From contig NZ_NEWK01000002.1 in assembly GCF_002217655.1 (NCBI RefSeq), forward strand, positions 187,164 through 251,163: a DNA stretch of 64,000 nucleotides, read 5' to 3'. This stretch comes from Geobacillus thermocatenulatus (GTDB lineage Bacteria > Bacillota > Bacilli > Bacillales > Anoxybacillaceae). Below the pieces are notes generated by a model. The model was not told the origin of the DNA. It was given only the letters and a program-made list of their open reading frames with translations, and did no database searches. A program made the position numbers and the translations under genes. This document shows positions 28,042-37,393 of the stretch, one piece after another; positions within the stretch are counted from its first letter, which is position 1, and each line of letters begins with the position of its first letter.

Positions 28042-28608
28042 TTAGTTGGCCGGCGACAGCTCATCTTCGGTCACCCACTTATGGTTGGTCACTTTTTGAC
28101 CAGTTTCCGTATCGACGTAATCGACCATATACACCGTCGTTTGTTTCGCCGAATCAATGATTGCTTTGGCGCCTTTCATCCCTTCCATGTGATCGGCATT
28201 CAAGACAACTTCGTCGCCCGGCTGGAACGGTTTGTCACCGGCGTTTTCGATTTCCTCGTGGATGACCCATTTATGGTTTTTCACTGGTTTCCCGCCTGTG
28301 GTTGGGGTATATGTGACCGTATAGACGATCGTGTCAAAGGCACCAGTGACAGTCGCCTTGGCTCCATCCATCCCCGGCATATGGTCGGCGTGGATGATGA
28401 CTTGGCTTCCGACCGGATACTTTGGATGTTTCGCTTCCTTCAATCCGGCCGGCACCTCTTTGGAGCCCGAGTGATTCATTCCTTCATGCCCGGTGTGAGA
28501 AGCCGTATGTTCCTTTGGCGCTTTGTTGTCGTTTGCACCGGTGCAGGCCGATAACAAGAGCGCTGCCATGACCGAAGTTGTACCTAACAACATTTTCCAG
28601 TTTTTCAT
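28042..28608 (-). CDS. ydhK: DUF1541 lipoprotein (YdhK-like)
   Basis: 188 residues from ATG 28608 (GGAGGGTGAAAACG). Lipobox LLLSAC (about 17-22) marks a lipoprotein. After a His-rich linker (HTASHTGHEGMNHSG) come two tandem DUF1541 repeats: VIIHADHMPGMDGAKATVTG with KNHKWVIHEEI, and VVLNADHMEGMKGAKAIIDS with TNHKWVTEDEL. The His-rich linker and relatives in copper/metal islands suggest metal binding at the cell surface (inference). Confidence 0.85.
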   Translation of the reverse strand: MKNWKMLLGTTSVMAALLLSACTGANDNKAPKEHTASHTGHEGMNHSGSKEVPAGLKEAKHPKYPVGSQVIIHADHMPGMDGAKATVTGAFDTIVYTVTYTPTTGGKPVKNHKWVIHEEIENAGDKPFQPGDEVVLNADHMEGMKGAKAIIDSAKQTTVYMVDYVDTETGQKVTNHKWVTEDELSPAN

Positions 28609-28799
28609 CGTTTTCACCCTCCTTGCTTTGTTAGCATACCCGACATTTGTGCAGATTTTGTGGAGAAACCGCTTTTGTTTCCATTCCCCGCCATCGCGGC
28701 GGGCGCACAAGTCGTGACGATCATGCCGACGGCGTCCGGCCATTTGCCGCTAAAGGCCGTATGGCGCCTAGGCTGAACTCCCTTTTGGGCGGGGCTGTT

Positions 28800-29357
28800 T
28801 CACCCCGCTGCTTTTTGCCCTATCTTTCTCCAGACGAACCACAAAAGAACGATCGATGCAACAGCGAGCATCAGTTTACCCGGCCAGGCGGCCTCGAGGA
28901 ATTGATGGACGGCATACGCTTCCATCCATAAAGCTGGGAGCTTGCCGAGCGAGCTAGCCGTTGCAAACACAGGAAGAGACGTGCGGCCGATGGCAGCAAC
29001 GAACGTCACCGCGCCTGATGGCACAAACGGCAACAGTCGAAGCGCGAAAATAAGTCCAAATGCCTCCTTGCCACTTGCATGAAGCAACGGCTTCACCTTG
29101 GGATGGGAAAGCCATGTCGTCTCGCTCCATCGGCGAAGTCCTTTTCGATACAAGACAAACGAGACGACCGCTCCGATCGCTTCGCCGGCAAACGACACCC
29201 AAAAGCCGGGCCAAAATCCGAAAACGGTCAAATTGGCGGCAGTTAAAAAGGCGCTTGGGACGACCCCGAGCACGCTGATCGCCACATTGCAGGCTAGACT
29301 CAAGAAGTACGCCGCTCCGCCGTATGCTTGAAGGAACTCAATCATCCGTTCTTCCAT
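28800..29357 (-). CDS. TVP38/TMEM64-family (DedA-like) membrane protein
   Basis: About 185 residues from ATG 29357; TTG 29366 is also possible. Four to five membrane segments and the VTT motif region FALRLLPFVPSGAVTFVAAIG (F-x3-R-x4-P) identify the SNARE-associated/VTT family, as in B. subtilis YtxB. Some family members act as phospholipid scramblases. It lies just downstream of the two-component genes. Confidence 0.82.
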   Translation of the reverse strand: MEERMIEFLQAYGGAAYFLSLACNVAISVLGVVPSAFLTAANLTVFGFWPGFWVSFAGEAIGAVVSFVLYRKGLRRWSETTWLSHPKVKPLLHASGKEAFGLIFALRLLPFVPSGAVTFVAAIGRTSLPVFATASSLGKLPALWMEAYAVHQFLEAAWPGKLMLAVASIVLLWFVWRKIGQKAAG

Positions 29358-29388
29358 TTGGCCCAAACGCCTCTCTTTCCGAAAATGG

Positions 29389-30069
29389 TTATGACTTGCG
29401 CCCTTCCCATTTGTAGCCGACGCCCCAGACCGTCTGCAAATATTCGTCCGCTGGGAACCCCGCTTTCCGCAATTTTTCGCGGATGTTTTTCATGTGGGAA
29501 TCAACGGTCCTCTCTTCCGTATCAGCGAGATAGCCCCATAGCGATGCGATGATTTGCCCGCGGCTGAACACCTGATTCGGGTGCTTTAACAGCAGCCCCA
29601 AAATGGCAAATTCTTTCGGCGTCAACGCAATCGGCTTATCTTCGTAGCGGACCGTATGTTCCTCTTCGTCCCATACAAGCCCGGCCGCGCGAATGGCGGA
29701 ACGACCGCCGACTGTACGGCGCAGCACCGCTTCAATGCGAGCAAGCAGTTCCGCCTCGTCAAACGGTTTCGTCACATAATCGTCCGCTCCGATTTTCAAT
29801 CCTTGGACAATATCCGCCGTCTCATCGCGAGCGGTGACCATCATGATCGGCACATTCGAAAACGATCGGATGCGGCGGCACGTTTCCCATCCGTCGAGTT
29901 CTGGCATCATGACATCAAGCAACACCAAATCGGCGTGATGGCGCCGCAAATAGTCAATGGCTTCCGCCCCTGAACGCCGTTTCACGCAACGGTAGCCGTT
30001 CGGCGCTAAATACAATTCCAATAAATCAAGCATCCGCTCTTCATCATCAACCAACAGCAAGGTATACAT
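29389..30069 (-). CDS. OmpR/PhoB-family response regulator
   Basis: 226 residues. Receiver domain: VDDEERMLDLLELYL, phospho-acceptor Asp in LLDVMMPELDGWETC (about residue 52), conserved Thr (MVTARDE) and Lys (YVTKPFDEAELLARI). DNA-binding winged helix with LTPKEFAILGLLLKHPNQVFSR and ERTVDSHMKNIREKL. The ATG sits 2 bases after the kinase stop with GGAGG inside the kinase's last codons, so translation is coupled. Confidence 0.93.
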   Translation of the reverse strand: MYTLLLVDDEERMLDLLELYLAPNGYRCVKRRSGAEAIDYLRRHHADLVLLDVMMPELDGWETCRRIRSFSNVPIMMVTARDETADIVQGLKIGADDYVTKPFDEAELLARIEAVLRRTVGGRSAIRAAGLVWDEEEHTVRYEDKPIALTPKEFAILGLLLKHPNQVFSRGQIIASLWGYLADTEERTVDSHMKNIREKLRKAGFPADEYLQTVWGVGYKWEGRKS

Positions 30070-30071
30070 CG

Positions 30072-31445
30072 TTATCCCTCCGGCAGCGTAATGAGGATGG
30101 TCGTTCCTTTTCCTTGTTCGCTTCGAGCGGCGATCGTTCCCCCGTGCGCCTCGACGATTTCTTTGGCAATCGCCAAACCGAGTCCGGTCCCACCGCTTGT
30201 CCGCGACCGCGATTTGTCAACCCGGTAAAACCGCTCGAAAATCCGGGGCACATCTTCCGGTGGAATACCGGTTCCTTCATCGGATATGGCAATGACGATT
30301 CCTTGCTTTTGAAGGTGAACGGCGACGGCCACCGTCGTGCCGGAAAACGCGTACTTTCGTGCATTGTCAAGCACATTGATCATCACTTGCTCGAACCGCT
30401 GCCGATCGATCGCAGCCATGACCGAACCGGGGCACTGGCACACAAGCGACAGCGATTTTTCCTGAAACGCGGGGCGCAGTTTTTCACACAATTTTGTCAA
30501 AAACGAACAAAGATTCGTCGGCTGCTTTTCAATCTGGAACGAGTGTTGCTCCAGTTTGGCTAATTCAAACAAATCTTTGACCATCTTTTCGATCTTTTCC
30601 GCTTCTTCGTAAATGATCGCCATATAGTTCGCCCGTTGCTCCTCAGACAGATGCGGACGTCGGGCAATGTCCGCGTATCCTTTCACATACGTCAGCGGCG
30701 TGCGCAATTCATGAGAGATGCTCGCTAGAAATTCGCTCCGCTCTTGTTTCAAATACGCCAAATCGTTGGCCAGCGTTTGAATCGCTCTCCCGAGTTGCGC
30801 CAGCTCGTCGTTGCCTTTCATCTCGAGGCGGACGGAAAAATCCCCCCGGCTGAGCGCCTCGGTCGCCTGTTTCATGCGAAGGAGCGGCATCGTGATGGCG
30901 CGGGAGAAAAAGGCGATGGTCAACACGGTGATCGCCACCGACAGCACGCCAACGACAATAAAATGATGCTTCAGTTTATACACCATCGTCCGGATCGAGC
31001 GGGTGTCTTGAAACATATACACATATCCCCTTGTTTCCCCCCCGATTTGAATCGGGCTGACGGCAGCGATATGCGACGCCCGCTTCCAGTCGGTTTCGAC
31101 CATCATTCCCCGGCGGGGAATATGACGGCCGTTCGTTAAAGGAATGATGCGCTTGGCAAACGGAACAATGCCGCTAGATGCCGATACAATTCGGCGCCGG
31201 GCGTCAGTGATGGCGACATCGGTTTCCGCCTCCGATTCCATCATCACGACATGCGCCAACGTCGTTCGATCGTTATTTTTCTCCAAGACGTTGCGGTGGC
31301 TGTTTCCCCGCGCTATCAGTTGCGCGAATTCTTCCTCGATGCGCGCATGGACGAGCGTAGCGTAGAGGGAAACGAACAGCACCATTTCAATGGCCAAGAC
31401 AAAGGCAAAAAACAGCATTCCGAGTTTCCATGACAGTTTTCGCAC
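30072..31445 (-). CDS. Membrane sensor histidine kinase
   Basis: 457 residues from GTG 31445 (GAGGAGAGG). Helix 1 at 8-30, an extracytoplasmic domain of about 130 residues, helix 2 near 160-180, HAMP about 180-235, H-box SISHELRTPLTYVKGYADIA, N-box VLDNARKYA, G1 DEGTGIPPEDV, F-box and G2 GTGLGLAI. Partner of the overlapping response regulator. The stimulus is unknown. Gene order kinase-then-regulator is less common than the reverse. Confidence 0.93.
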   Translation of the reverse strand: MRKLSWKLGMLFFAFVLAIEMVLFVSLYATLVHARIEEEFAQLIARGNSHRNVLEKNNDRTTLAHVVMMESEAETDVAITDARRRIVSASSGIVPFAKRIIPLTNGRHIPRRGMMVETDWKRASHIAAVSPIQIGGETRGYVYMFQDTRSIRTMVYKLKHHFIVVGVLSVAITVLTIAFFSRAITMPLLRMKQATEALSRGDFSVRLEMKGNDELAQLGRAIQTLANDLAYLKQERSEFLASISHELRTPLTYVKGYADIARRPHLSEEQRANYMAIIYEEAEKIEKMVKDLFELAKLEQHSFQIEKQPTNLCSFLTKLCEKLRPAFQEKSLSLVCQCPGSVMAAIDRQRFEQVMINVLDNARKYAFSGTTVAVAVHLQKQGIVIAISDEGTGIPPEDVPRIFERFYRVDKSRSRTSGGTGLGLAIAKEIVEAHGGTIAARSEQGKGTTILITLPEG

Positions 31446-31558
31446 GGATTCCTCTCCTCATCCATCAAGCCCGAGTGTCATTTCAATTTTACTATTTTAT
31501 TTGGCAAATGTGCAGAAAGTGTGGAGATGCGGCTTTGCGCCGCGCCAAAGTGTCTTAC

Positions 31559-31596
31559 CCGCCAAGGAGACAAACCTTGGCGGATGCGTCTTTTTC
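31559..31596 (+). terminator. Hairpin with T-tract upstream of topB
   Basis: CCGCCAAGG and CCTTGGCGG form a perfect 9-bp stem, followed by ATGCGTCTTTTTC. No + strand gene ends before it, so it may be a topB leader attenuator or stray terminator. Confidence 0.55.
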
Positions 31597-31659
31597 ATTC
31601 TTCCTTTATACTAAGAAGCAGACTGTGCTCATGTGGAGACGACAGAAAGGGGTTTATCG

Positions 31660-33753
31660 ATGAAATCGCTCGTGTTAGCGGAAAAGCCGAGCGTCGCCCG
31701 CGACATCGCCCGCGTGCTCGGTTGCAAGCAAGCGCATAAACATTATTTTGAAGGAAAGCAGCATATTATCACCTGGGCGCTCGGCCATTTAGTTGAGCTG
31801 AAGATGCCGGAAGACTACGACCGGAAATACGAAACATGGCGGCTGGAGGACTTGCCGATCATTCCCAAGCGAATGGGTTTGAAAGTGATCCGGCAAACAA
31901 GCCACCAGTTTCGCGCCATTGAACGGTTGGCAAAACGACCGGATGTGAAAGATGTCATCATCGCGACCGACGCGGGCCGCGAGGGGGAACTGGTGGCGCG
32001 CTGGATTTTAGAGATGATCGGTTGGACGAAGCCGATTTGGCGTCTATGGATTTCGTCGCAAACCGACCGCGCCATCCGCGACGGCTTCCGCCAACTCAAG
32101 CCCGGGGTGCAGTTTGAACGCCTGTATCAATCGGCCGTCTGCCGCGCCGAAGCCGACTGGCTGATCGGGTTAAACGTCTCGCGCGCTTTGACGACCAAAT
32201 ACAACGATCCGCTTTCGGCCGGGCGGGTGCAGACGCCGACGCTTGCGATGATCATCGAGCGCGAACGCGAGATCCAATCGTTCGTTCCCGTGCCATATTG
32301 GACGATTCGGGCCAAGATCGGTTCCATCACGGCCGTATGGGAGCGGCATGGCGGACATCGTCTGTTTGACCAAGACGAGGCCAGCGGGCTGATGGCTCGT
32401 CTCAAAGGCCAGCCGGCGCGCGTCACATCGATCAAGCGGAAGCGGAAAAGCGAGCCCGCCCCGCTGCCGTATGACTTGACCGAGCTGCAGCGGGACGCGA
32501 ACAAGCGGTTTGGCTTTTCGGCGAAAAAGACGCTCTCGGTGTTGCAGCGGCTGTATGAACAACACAAACTCGTCACGTACCCGCGCACCGATTCGCGTTA
32601 TTTGCCAAGCGATATGGAAGCGACGATGACCGAGCGGTTGTTGGCGATGAAATCCGGTTATGAGGACGTCATCGCTCCGCTTCTCGCCAAAGGCAAAGCC
32701 AAAGCAGCCAAGCGGGTATTTAACGATGACAAAGTGACCGATCATCACGCCATCGTTCCAACGGATGAGCGGCTCAACCTTAGCAGGCTGTCGACCGATG
32801 AGCGTAAGCTGTATGATCTCATCGCCCGCCGTTTTTTGGCGCTTTTTTACCCACCGTACGAATACGAAGCCGTGACCGCCGTTTTAGAGGTGGGCGGCGA
32901 GACGTTTGTCGCCAAGGAGACGGCGGTTGTGAACTTCGGATTTAAAGCGGTTCTCGGCAAAGAAGAAACGGATGCCAAACCGACGTTGTCACACCTCGCA
33001 GAAGGTCAGACGCTCCCATCGGTGCAGCTTGAGAAGGAACAATCGTTCACCGAACCGCCCGCCCGTTATTCGGAAGCTGATTTGCTCGCGCAAATGGAGA
33101 AATACGGGCTCGGCACGCCGGCGACAAGAGCGGACATCATCGAACGGCTGGTCGAAACCGAAGTGGTCGAGCGAAAAGACGGACGGTTTTATCCGACGAA
33201 AAAAGGAAAACAGCTGATTGAGCTCGTCAATGAAGAGCTGAAATCGCCGGAATTGACCGCCCGCTGGGAGCGGGAGCTGGAGGCGATCGCCCGCGGGAAA
33301 GGAAATCCACAACAATTTTTGGCCAACATCCGCCGGCAAACGCAGCAGCTCGTTGCCGAAATCAAGCAAAGCGAGCAGGTATACAAAGCGCCAAACCTCA
33401 CGAATCTCACATGCCCAGAATGCGGTGCGCTTTTAAAAGAGCGGAAAACGAAAGACGGACGGATGCTTGTCTGCTCGAACTTAGCGTGCCGCTACCGCCG
33501 CCGGCGCGACCCGAAACTGTCGAACCGCCGTTGTCCGCAATGCCACCGGCGTATGGAAATGCATGAAGGAAAAGCAGGACTTTATTTCCAATGCCGCCCG
33601 TGCAATATTGTCGAAAAAGCGGACGAGACCAAACGCATCGCCGCAAAAGGAAGCGAACGGGCGCTTCTCAAAAAATACAGTCCGACCAACGAATCGTTTG
33701 GCACGAGTTTAGGGGAGCTGCTCAAGCAGGCGTTGAACGAAAAAAAGGAATGA
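31660..33753 (+). CDS. topB: DNA topoisomerase III
   Basis: 697 residues from ATG 31660 (AGAAAGGGG). Toprim domain (LVLAEKPSVARDIARVLG, DAGREGELVARWIL), the catalytic Tyr in LVTYPRTDSRYLP (about 310), and the helical motif YGLGTPATRADIIERL. The C-terminus carries two zinc-ribbon-like CxxC pairs (CPECGALL with CSNLAC, and CPQCHRR with CRPC). A type IA enzyme that decatenates and relaxes single-stranded regions; its place in the terminus may help unlink sister chromosomes, though location alone proves nothing. Confidence 0.95.
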   Translation: MKSLVLAEKPSVARDIARVLGCKQAHKHYFEGKQHIITWALGHLVELKMPEDYDRKYETWRLEDLPIIPKRMGLKVIRQTSHQFRAIERLAKRPDVKDVIIATDAGREGELVARWILEMIGWTKPIWRLWISSQTDRAIRDGFRQLKPGVQFERLYQSAVCRAEADWLIGLNVSRALTTKYNDPLSAGRVQTPTLAMIIEREREIQSFVPVPYWTIRAKIGSITAVWERHGGHRLFDQDEASGLMARLKGQPARVTSIKRKRKSEPAPLPYDLTELQRDANKRFGFSAKKTLSVLQRLYEQHKLVTYPRTDSRYLPSDMEATMTERLLAMKSGYEDVIAPLLAKGKAKAAKRVFNDDKVTDHHAIVPTDERLNLSRLSTDERKLYDLIARRFLALFYPPYEYEAVTAVLEVGGETFVAKETAVVNFGFKAVLGKEETDAKPTLSHLAEGQTLPSVQLEKEQSFTEPPARYSEADLLAQMEKYGLGTPATRADIIERLVETEVVERKDGRFYPTKKGKQLIELVNEELKSPELTARWERELEAIARGKGNPQQFLANIRRQTQQLVAEIKQSEQVYKAPNLTNLTCPECGALLKERKTKDGRMLVCSNLACRYRRRRDPKLSNRRCPQCHRRMEMHEGKAGLYFQCRPCNIVEKADETKRIAAKGSERALLKKYSPTNESFGTSLGELLKQALNEKKE

Positions 33754-33761
33754 GGTTGCCA

Positions 33762-33801
33762 CACCGCGCTAGGGGCTAATGCCCCTGGCGGTTTCTTTTT
33801 C
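33762..33801 (+). terminator. topB terminator
   Basis: ACCGC-GCTAGGGGC and GCCCCT-GGCGGTT pair with one bulge, followed by TCTTTTTC. Confidence 0.8.
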
Positions 33802-33873
33802 ATCTTTGAATCTGAAACCTCCCTCTCATTGCCTCGTATATATAGATAAATCTATCGCAAAGGAGCGATCACG

Positions 33874-34071
33874 ATGTTGAAAAAATGGCTAAAAGCACTT
33901 TTCGGCCATCCCCATCATCCGTCGCACTACCATAAACATTACAGCAGCAGCGACCACCATTATTACAACCCGACGTATCATTCGCACCATCACCCGTCCC
34001 AGTACGGACACCATCACTACAAAAAGAAACATCATAGCGGCAGCCTCTTCTCAAGCTTCTTCGGCAGCTGA
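33874..34071 (+). CDS. Small His/Ser/Tyr-rich protein
   Basis: 65 residues, about a third His, with runs such as HPHHPSHYHKHYSSSDHHYY and a C-terminal GSLFSSFFGS. RBS AAAGGAGCG. The stop overlaps the kinase start (TGATG), so the two are co-translated. His-rich small proteins in bacilli are often spore-coat associated or bind metals; either is inference. Confidence 0.7.
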   Translation: MLKKWLKALFGHPHHPSHYHKHYSSSDHHYYNPTYHSHHHPSQYGHHHYKKKHHSGSLFSSFFGS

Positions 34072-34472
34072 TGAAACGTTTGTTCGAACGCCATCCGCTC
34101 ATCGCCCGCTGGTTTGACCGGCCGCATCGGAACGGAACTATACTTCATGGCCGCTATGAAGTCATCGAAGAGCTCGGGATGGGAAGTTACGGCATCGTCT
34201 ACAAAGGGCGCGATCACCTGACAGGCCGTCCTGTCGTCATCAAACAAGCGCGGCGGACAAAAGGCGAAGACGGCCGCCGCTTGCTTCAGCGCGAAGCTGA
34301 CGTGCTCGCCCTCCTGCGCCACCCGCAAATTCCGAGGCTGTATGATCGGTTTGTGGAGCGTGGACAGCCGCATCTCGTGATGGAGTATATCGACGGAGAA
34401 ACGGTGGAAGACCGGATTTTCAAACTGGAAGCCAAGTACACGGAACAAGAGGCGTTTCGATTGTTAAAGGAG
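34071..34472 (+). pseudogene. N-terminal half of a split Ser/Thr protein kinase
   Basis: 134 codons: glycine loop (ELGMGSYGIVYKG), catalytic Lys (VVIKQARR), alphaC Glu region and VMEYIDGETVEDRIF. The frame then enters foreign DNA and stops 4 codons later. The other half starts at 40634 with IVHRDLRIPNIIW and IIDFGLA. Joining 34472 to 40634 restores one reading frame (LLKE-VLEVV) and a roughly 275-residue bacterial Hanks-type kinase like B. subtilis YbdM. GGAG occurs at both junctions (34469-34472 and 40630-40633), as expected of a 4-bp target duplication. Confidence 0.88.
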
Positions 34473-34479
34473 CATTCCC

Positions 34480-34589
34480 GTTAGGAGCTTTTCCGGGGAC
34501 TTGATCAAAAAAAGCCCTCTTGGTATGATGCAGGGGTGTCAAACAACACCTACCATCATGCCAAGGAGGACTTCAGATGAATTGTACAC
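34480..34589 (+). mobile_element. 5' fragment of an insertion sequence with RBS-sequestering hairpin
   Basis: CTTGGTATGATG and CATCATGCCAAGG pair across a roughly 28-base interior that itself contains AGGTGT/ACACCT-like pairing. The right arm includes the RBS (AAGGAGG) of a start codon at 34577 (MNCTQN). Hiding the RBS in a stem is a known IS device against read-through expression. The frame is lost after about six codons, where a different IS fragment begins. Confidence 0.6.
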
Positions 34590-34880
34590 AAAACCGACGG
34601 GACAGGCGATTTTTCAGCTGTTTCAATATGTGAACGTCGTCCTGTTCAAGCTGCCGGATGGGCGCATCCAACGCTCACTGGATCGCTCCCTTACCCCTGA
34701 TCAGCGAAGGATTCTGCAGGGGTTGGGGCTGGATGAGAGCATTTACGTGTAACGTCATACGGAACGACCAGCGATGGTAAAAAAAGGATTGCCATCGCTC
34801 GTTGTGTTGGTCAAAAAGTTATTCTGAAAAACTAAATAAAAAATCCTTTGTTTTGACCTTGTTAGGGTGCGAAATGTGAG
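34590..34880 (+). mobile_element. 3' end of an IS1634-type element
   Basis: Frame PTGQAIFQLFQYVNVVLFKL through LDRSLTPDQRRILQGLGLDE to a TAA at 34750 is the C-terminus of an IS1634-like transposase. Non-coding right end follows: GCGATGGTAAAAAAAGGATT, then TAAAAAATCCTTTG and the terminal GGGTGCGAAATGTGAG (34865-34880). The same right end occurs at 59037-59052 and, inverted, at 46155. Confidence 0.75.
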
Positions 34881-35014
34881 GATAGCTACGATTTTTATTT
34901 TCGAGTGTTTCATTAATTTTTTTCTCCCGAGTTCAACAGTTTGAAGTCCATTTTAGGAAAACAAAATTTGAAAAATCCTGTTCTATTGAGGGTTTGAAAA
35001 TTACTAGTCTAGAA

Positions 35015-35155
35015 TGTAAATTAGCACATTATTTCAGAATCCCTTTTTCAAATTATTTCGGACGGATTCGGAAATAATGTGCAAAATCTTTGCGAATTAT
35101 TCCAGGTTTTGCAGATTATTTCCGAACATTTGCACATTATTTCGGATGATTAACT
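35015..35155. repeat. Left-end iteron array of the transposon
   Basis: About six copies of a GCACATTATTTC(G/A)GA-like unit: 35023, 35048 (AATTATTTCGGA), 35069 (inverted, GGAAATAATGTGC), 35094, 35113 and 35132. Spacing is about 20-25 bases, two DNA turns. Closely similar in the second copy at 45377-45515. Confidence 0.75.
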
Positions 35156-35210
35156 AGAATGAGGATGGATCGGGATGAAACATAACAGGGGCCGATCAGC
35201 CCCTGCTGTG

Positions 35211-36011
35211 TCAGTACCCCATTTCTTCGGCTGCCATACGCACAATGTCTTCGTCAATCATATGTTTTTTTAATTGAGCGCCGTATAACAGGCAAGTGGT
35301 GGCGAGGTTGTTGATGATCCGCGGCCACCCCTGCGACTGCAGGGCGATCGCTTCTAAGGCAGCTGGGGTAAAAATCGGGTGTTTCGCCCCCGCCTGTTTC
35401 AGGCGGTGTTCGATATATCCTACCACTTCTTCCTTATCAAGAGGCCCCATCTGGTATCGCATGATGATTCGTTGGTGAAGCGGACGGTGTTGATTCAACC
35501 GTAGTTTTGCCTGTAAATGGGGCAGCCCCGCCAAAATCAAGACAAACGGATTTGTTGAGTCCATGTGAAAGTTGAACAGGATCGCGATATCCTGCAGAAA
35601 GGCATCCTTCGCTAAATGCATTTCATCGAGGATGAACACTGACGTTACCCGTTGTTCAAGATACAAGCGCTCGATCCCTTGTTGGATTTGATAAAACAAG
35701 TCGACCTTGCGGTATTTCGGCTCTTCCCCGAGCCCGAAGGCAAGGCCGCGATAAAAGTCCATCACGCTTCCCGTTGACAATGGAAAATAAACGACGTGAT
35801 ACAGTGACGGATTCAGGGATTCCTTAAACGCCCGAAGGGCGAATGTCTTGCCGGCCCCTGGTTCACCGATCAATAGCCCGATCCCTCTTGTTCGTTTCAC
35901 GTAGTCCAAAGCGGCGAGGGCCTCTTGATACGAGGCCCCTTGATAAGCCTCTGGTGGATTCGTCTCCTTCGAAAACGGCTCTCGGGAAAGGGAATAAAAC
36001 GTTTTATACAT
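35211..36011 (-). CDS. AAA+ ATPase of the transposon (ExeA/TniB-like)
   Basis: 266 residues. Walker A GEPGAGKT (about 48-55), Walker B SVFILDEMHLAKD, sensor-like LILAGLPHL, arginine-containing QRIIMRYQMGPLD. The start MYKTFYSLSREPFSKETNP is the ExeA/GspA-type N-terminus seen in transposition ATPases. It probably activates the transposase and selects target DNA, as MuB and TniB do (inference). It overlaps the transposase gene by 8 bases. Confidence 0.85.
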   Translation of the reverse strand: MYKTFYSLSREPFSKETNPPEAYQGASYQEALAALDYVKRTRGIGLLIGEPGAGKTFALRAFKESLNPSLYHVVYFPLSTGSVMDFYRGLAFGLGEEPKYRKVDLFYQIQQGIERLYLEQRVTSVFILDEMHLAKDAFLQDIAILFNFHMDSTNPFVLILAGLPHLQAKLRLNQHRPLHQRIIMRYQMGPLDKEEVVGYIEHRLKQAGAKHPIFTPAALEAIALQSQGWPRIINNLATTCLLYGAQLKKHMIDEDIVRMAAEEMGY

Positions 36012-37251
36012 CGTTTTCGCCTCCCTCTACCGGGACCGCCGCAAACGGTGACCGATGGCGTTTCACATAGGCATTGTCCTCGAAGCGAACAAGGACCGCT
36101 TCGGCGACCCGTTGACCGTCTTCGTACACATACACGCCTTGTTCATCATAACGGAGTTCGATCGATTGTCCGATGAACCGGGGCGGAACTTCATACAGCT
36201 GCTTGTTCAACGTGACCGTACCATCGGCCTTCACTTTACGGTATTCGCGTTTCAAAAAGATCGAGTCGAGCCAATCCGAATCCTCGACGAACGACACCAA
36301 ATGGACTTGCGATTGAAACACTTCATGTGGCGTCTTCCCGTTCAACGAGGCATGCGGTTTTCGATGGTAATCTTCCTCCAACCACTTCCAAAATCGCTCG
36401 TTTAGCTCTTCGAGCGACTTCGGTGAATTCATTTCGAGCAACGGGTAAAACCGCGTCTGTACGGTGCGGAAAAATCGTTCGATTTTCCCTTTGCTTTGCG
36501 GATCGTACGGCTGGGTATGGATCAAGGTGATCCCTAACTCCGCGCAGGCGTACTGCAAGGGTTCCGCCCGATAAATCTTGCCGTTATCCGAGTAAATTCG
36601 CTTCGGCTTTCCGTATCGAAGCAGCGCTTCCTTGGTTACGATCCGCAACCCGTCAAATTTCTCGGAAGAGAAAAACTGAGCGTACGGCACGACCCGCGAG
36701 CAGTCATCGATATAGGCAATCAAAAACGTTTTTTGCGTTTTGCCATTCACGCGAATCAACGGGCCATGGGACAAATCACCTTGCCAGAGCTCATTGACCT
36801 GATCGTACGCGAATCGTTTTCGTTCAGGAATCGGTAAAATTTCTTTCCCCACGAGGTTGTATTTTTTTAAAAGTCGGTATATAGTGAAATAAGAGATGGA
36901 TTGGATTTCCCCCTGCTCGATAAGGTGTTGGTAAAACACCGTCACGGGCATGTGGGGGTGTTTTTTTCTCAGGGCTAAAATGTGATCCTCTTCTTCAGGT
37001 GACAGCCTCCGGGAATGGCCACGGTCCGACCGTCGTTTCGGCTTCAGTGCCTCAAAGCCCCCTTTTTTGTACTGCGTGCACCAGTCGAGGATCGTTTTGG
37101 CGGCGATGCGTTTCTCTCCATGGTGGGGAACTTGATGGATCCGTTCCGCTACTTCCTTCAAGTACGTTTTTGGATCGACTTGTCCATTCACCAATGGAGC
37201 GATCAATCCATACCGAAATAAAGCGATCTCCTGTCTCATCGACTCATTCAT
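36004..37251 (-). CDS. DDE/integrase-core transposase
   Basis: 415 residues. Helix-turn-helix region 45-120 (AAKTILDWCTQYKKGGFEAL), rve integrase core about 160-330: first Asp in LWQGDLSHGP or IAYIDDCSR, second Asp in RIYSDNGKIYRAEPL, Glu in QSKGKIERFFRTVQ. The C-terminal beta domain (RFIGQSIELRYDEQGVYVY) resembles the Mu transposase C-terminus. Together with the ATPase it resembles the TniA/TniB and MuA/MuB plan. RBS GGAGGAGATCG. Confidence 0.88.
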   Translation of the reverse strand: MNESMRQEIALFRYGLIAPLVNGQVDPKTYLKEVAERIHQVPHHGEKRIAAKTILDWCTQYKKGGFEALKPKRRSDRGHSRRLSPEEEDHILALRKKHPHMPVTVFYQHLIEQGEIQSISYFTIYRLLKKYNLVGKEILPIPERKRFAYDQVNELWQGDLSHGPLIRVNGKTQKTFLIAYIDDCSRVVPYAQFFSSEKFDGLRIVTKEALLRYGKPKRIYSDNGKIYRAEPLQYACAELGITLIHTQPYDPQSKGKIERFFRTVQTRFYPLLEMNSPKSLEELNERFWKWLEEDYHRKPHASLNGKTPHEVFQSQVHLVSFVEDSDWLDSIFLKREYRKVKADGTVTLNKQLYEVPPRFIGQSIELRYDEQGVYVYEDGQRVAEAVLVRFEDNAYVKRHRSPFAAVPVEGGENDV

Positions 37252-37393
37252 TTCGATCTCCTCCTTCGTTCATCCCATTCTAGGACCTTATCGGTCCATC
37301 CTGTCTCTATCCTATCGGATCATTCCCCCGACCGTCGAGAGGAAAGGTTTGTGGAATCTATAAATGATTCCATATAAGGGGATATAAGTAAAA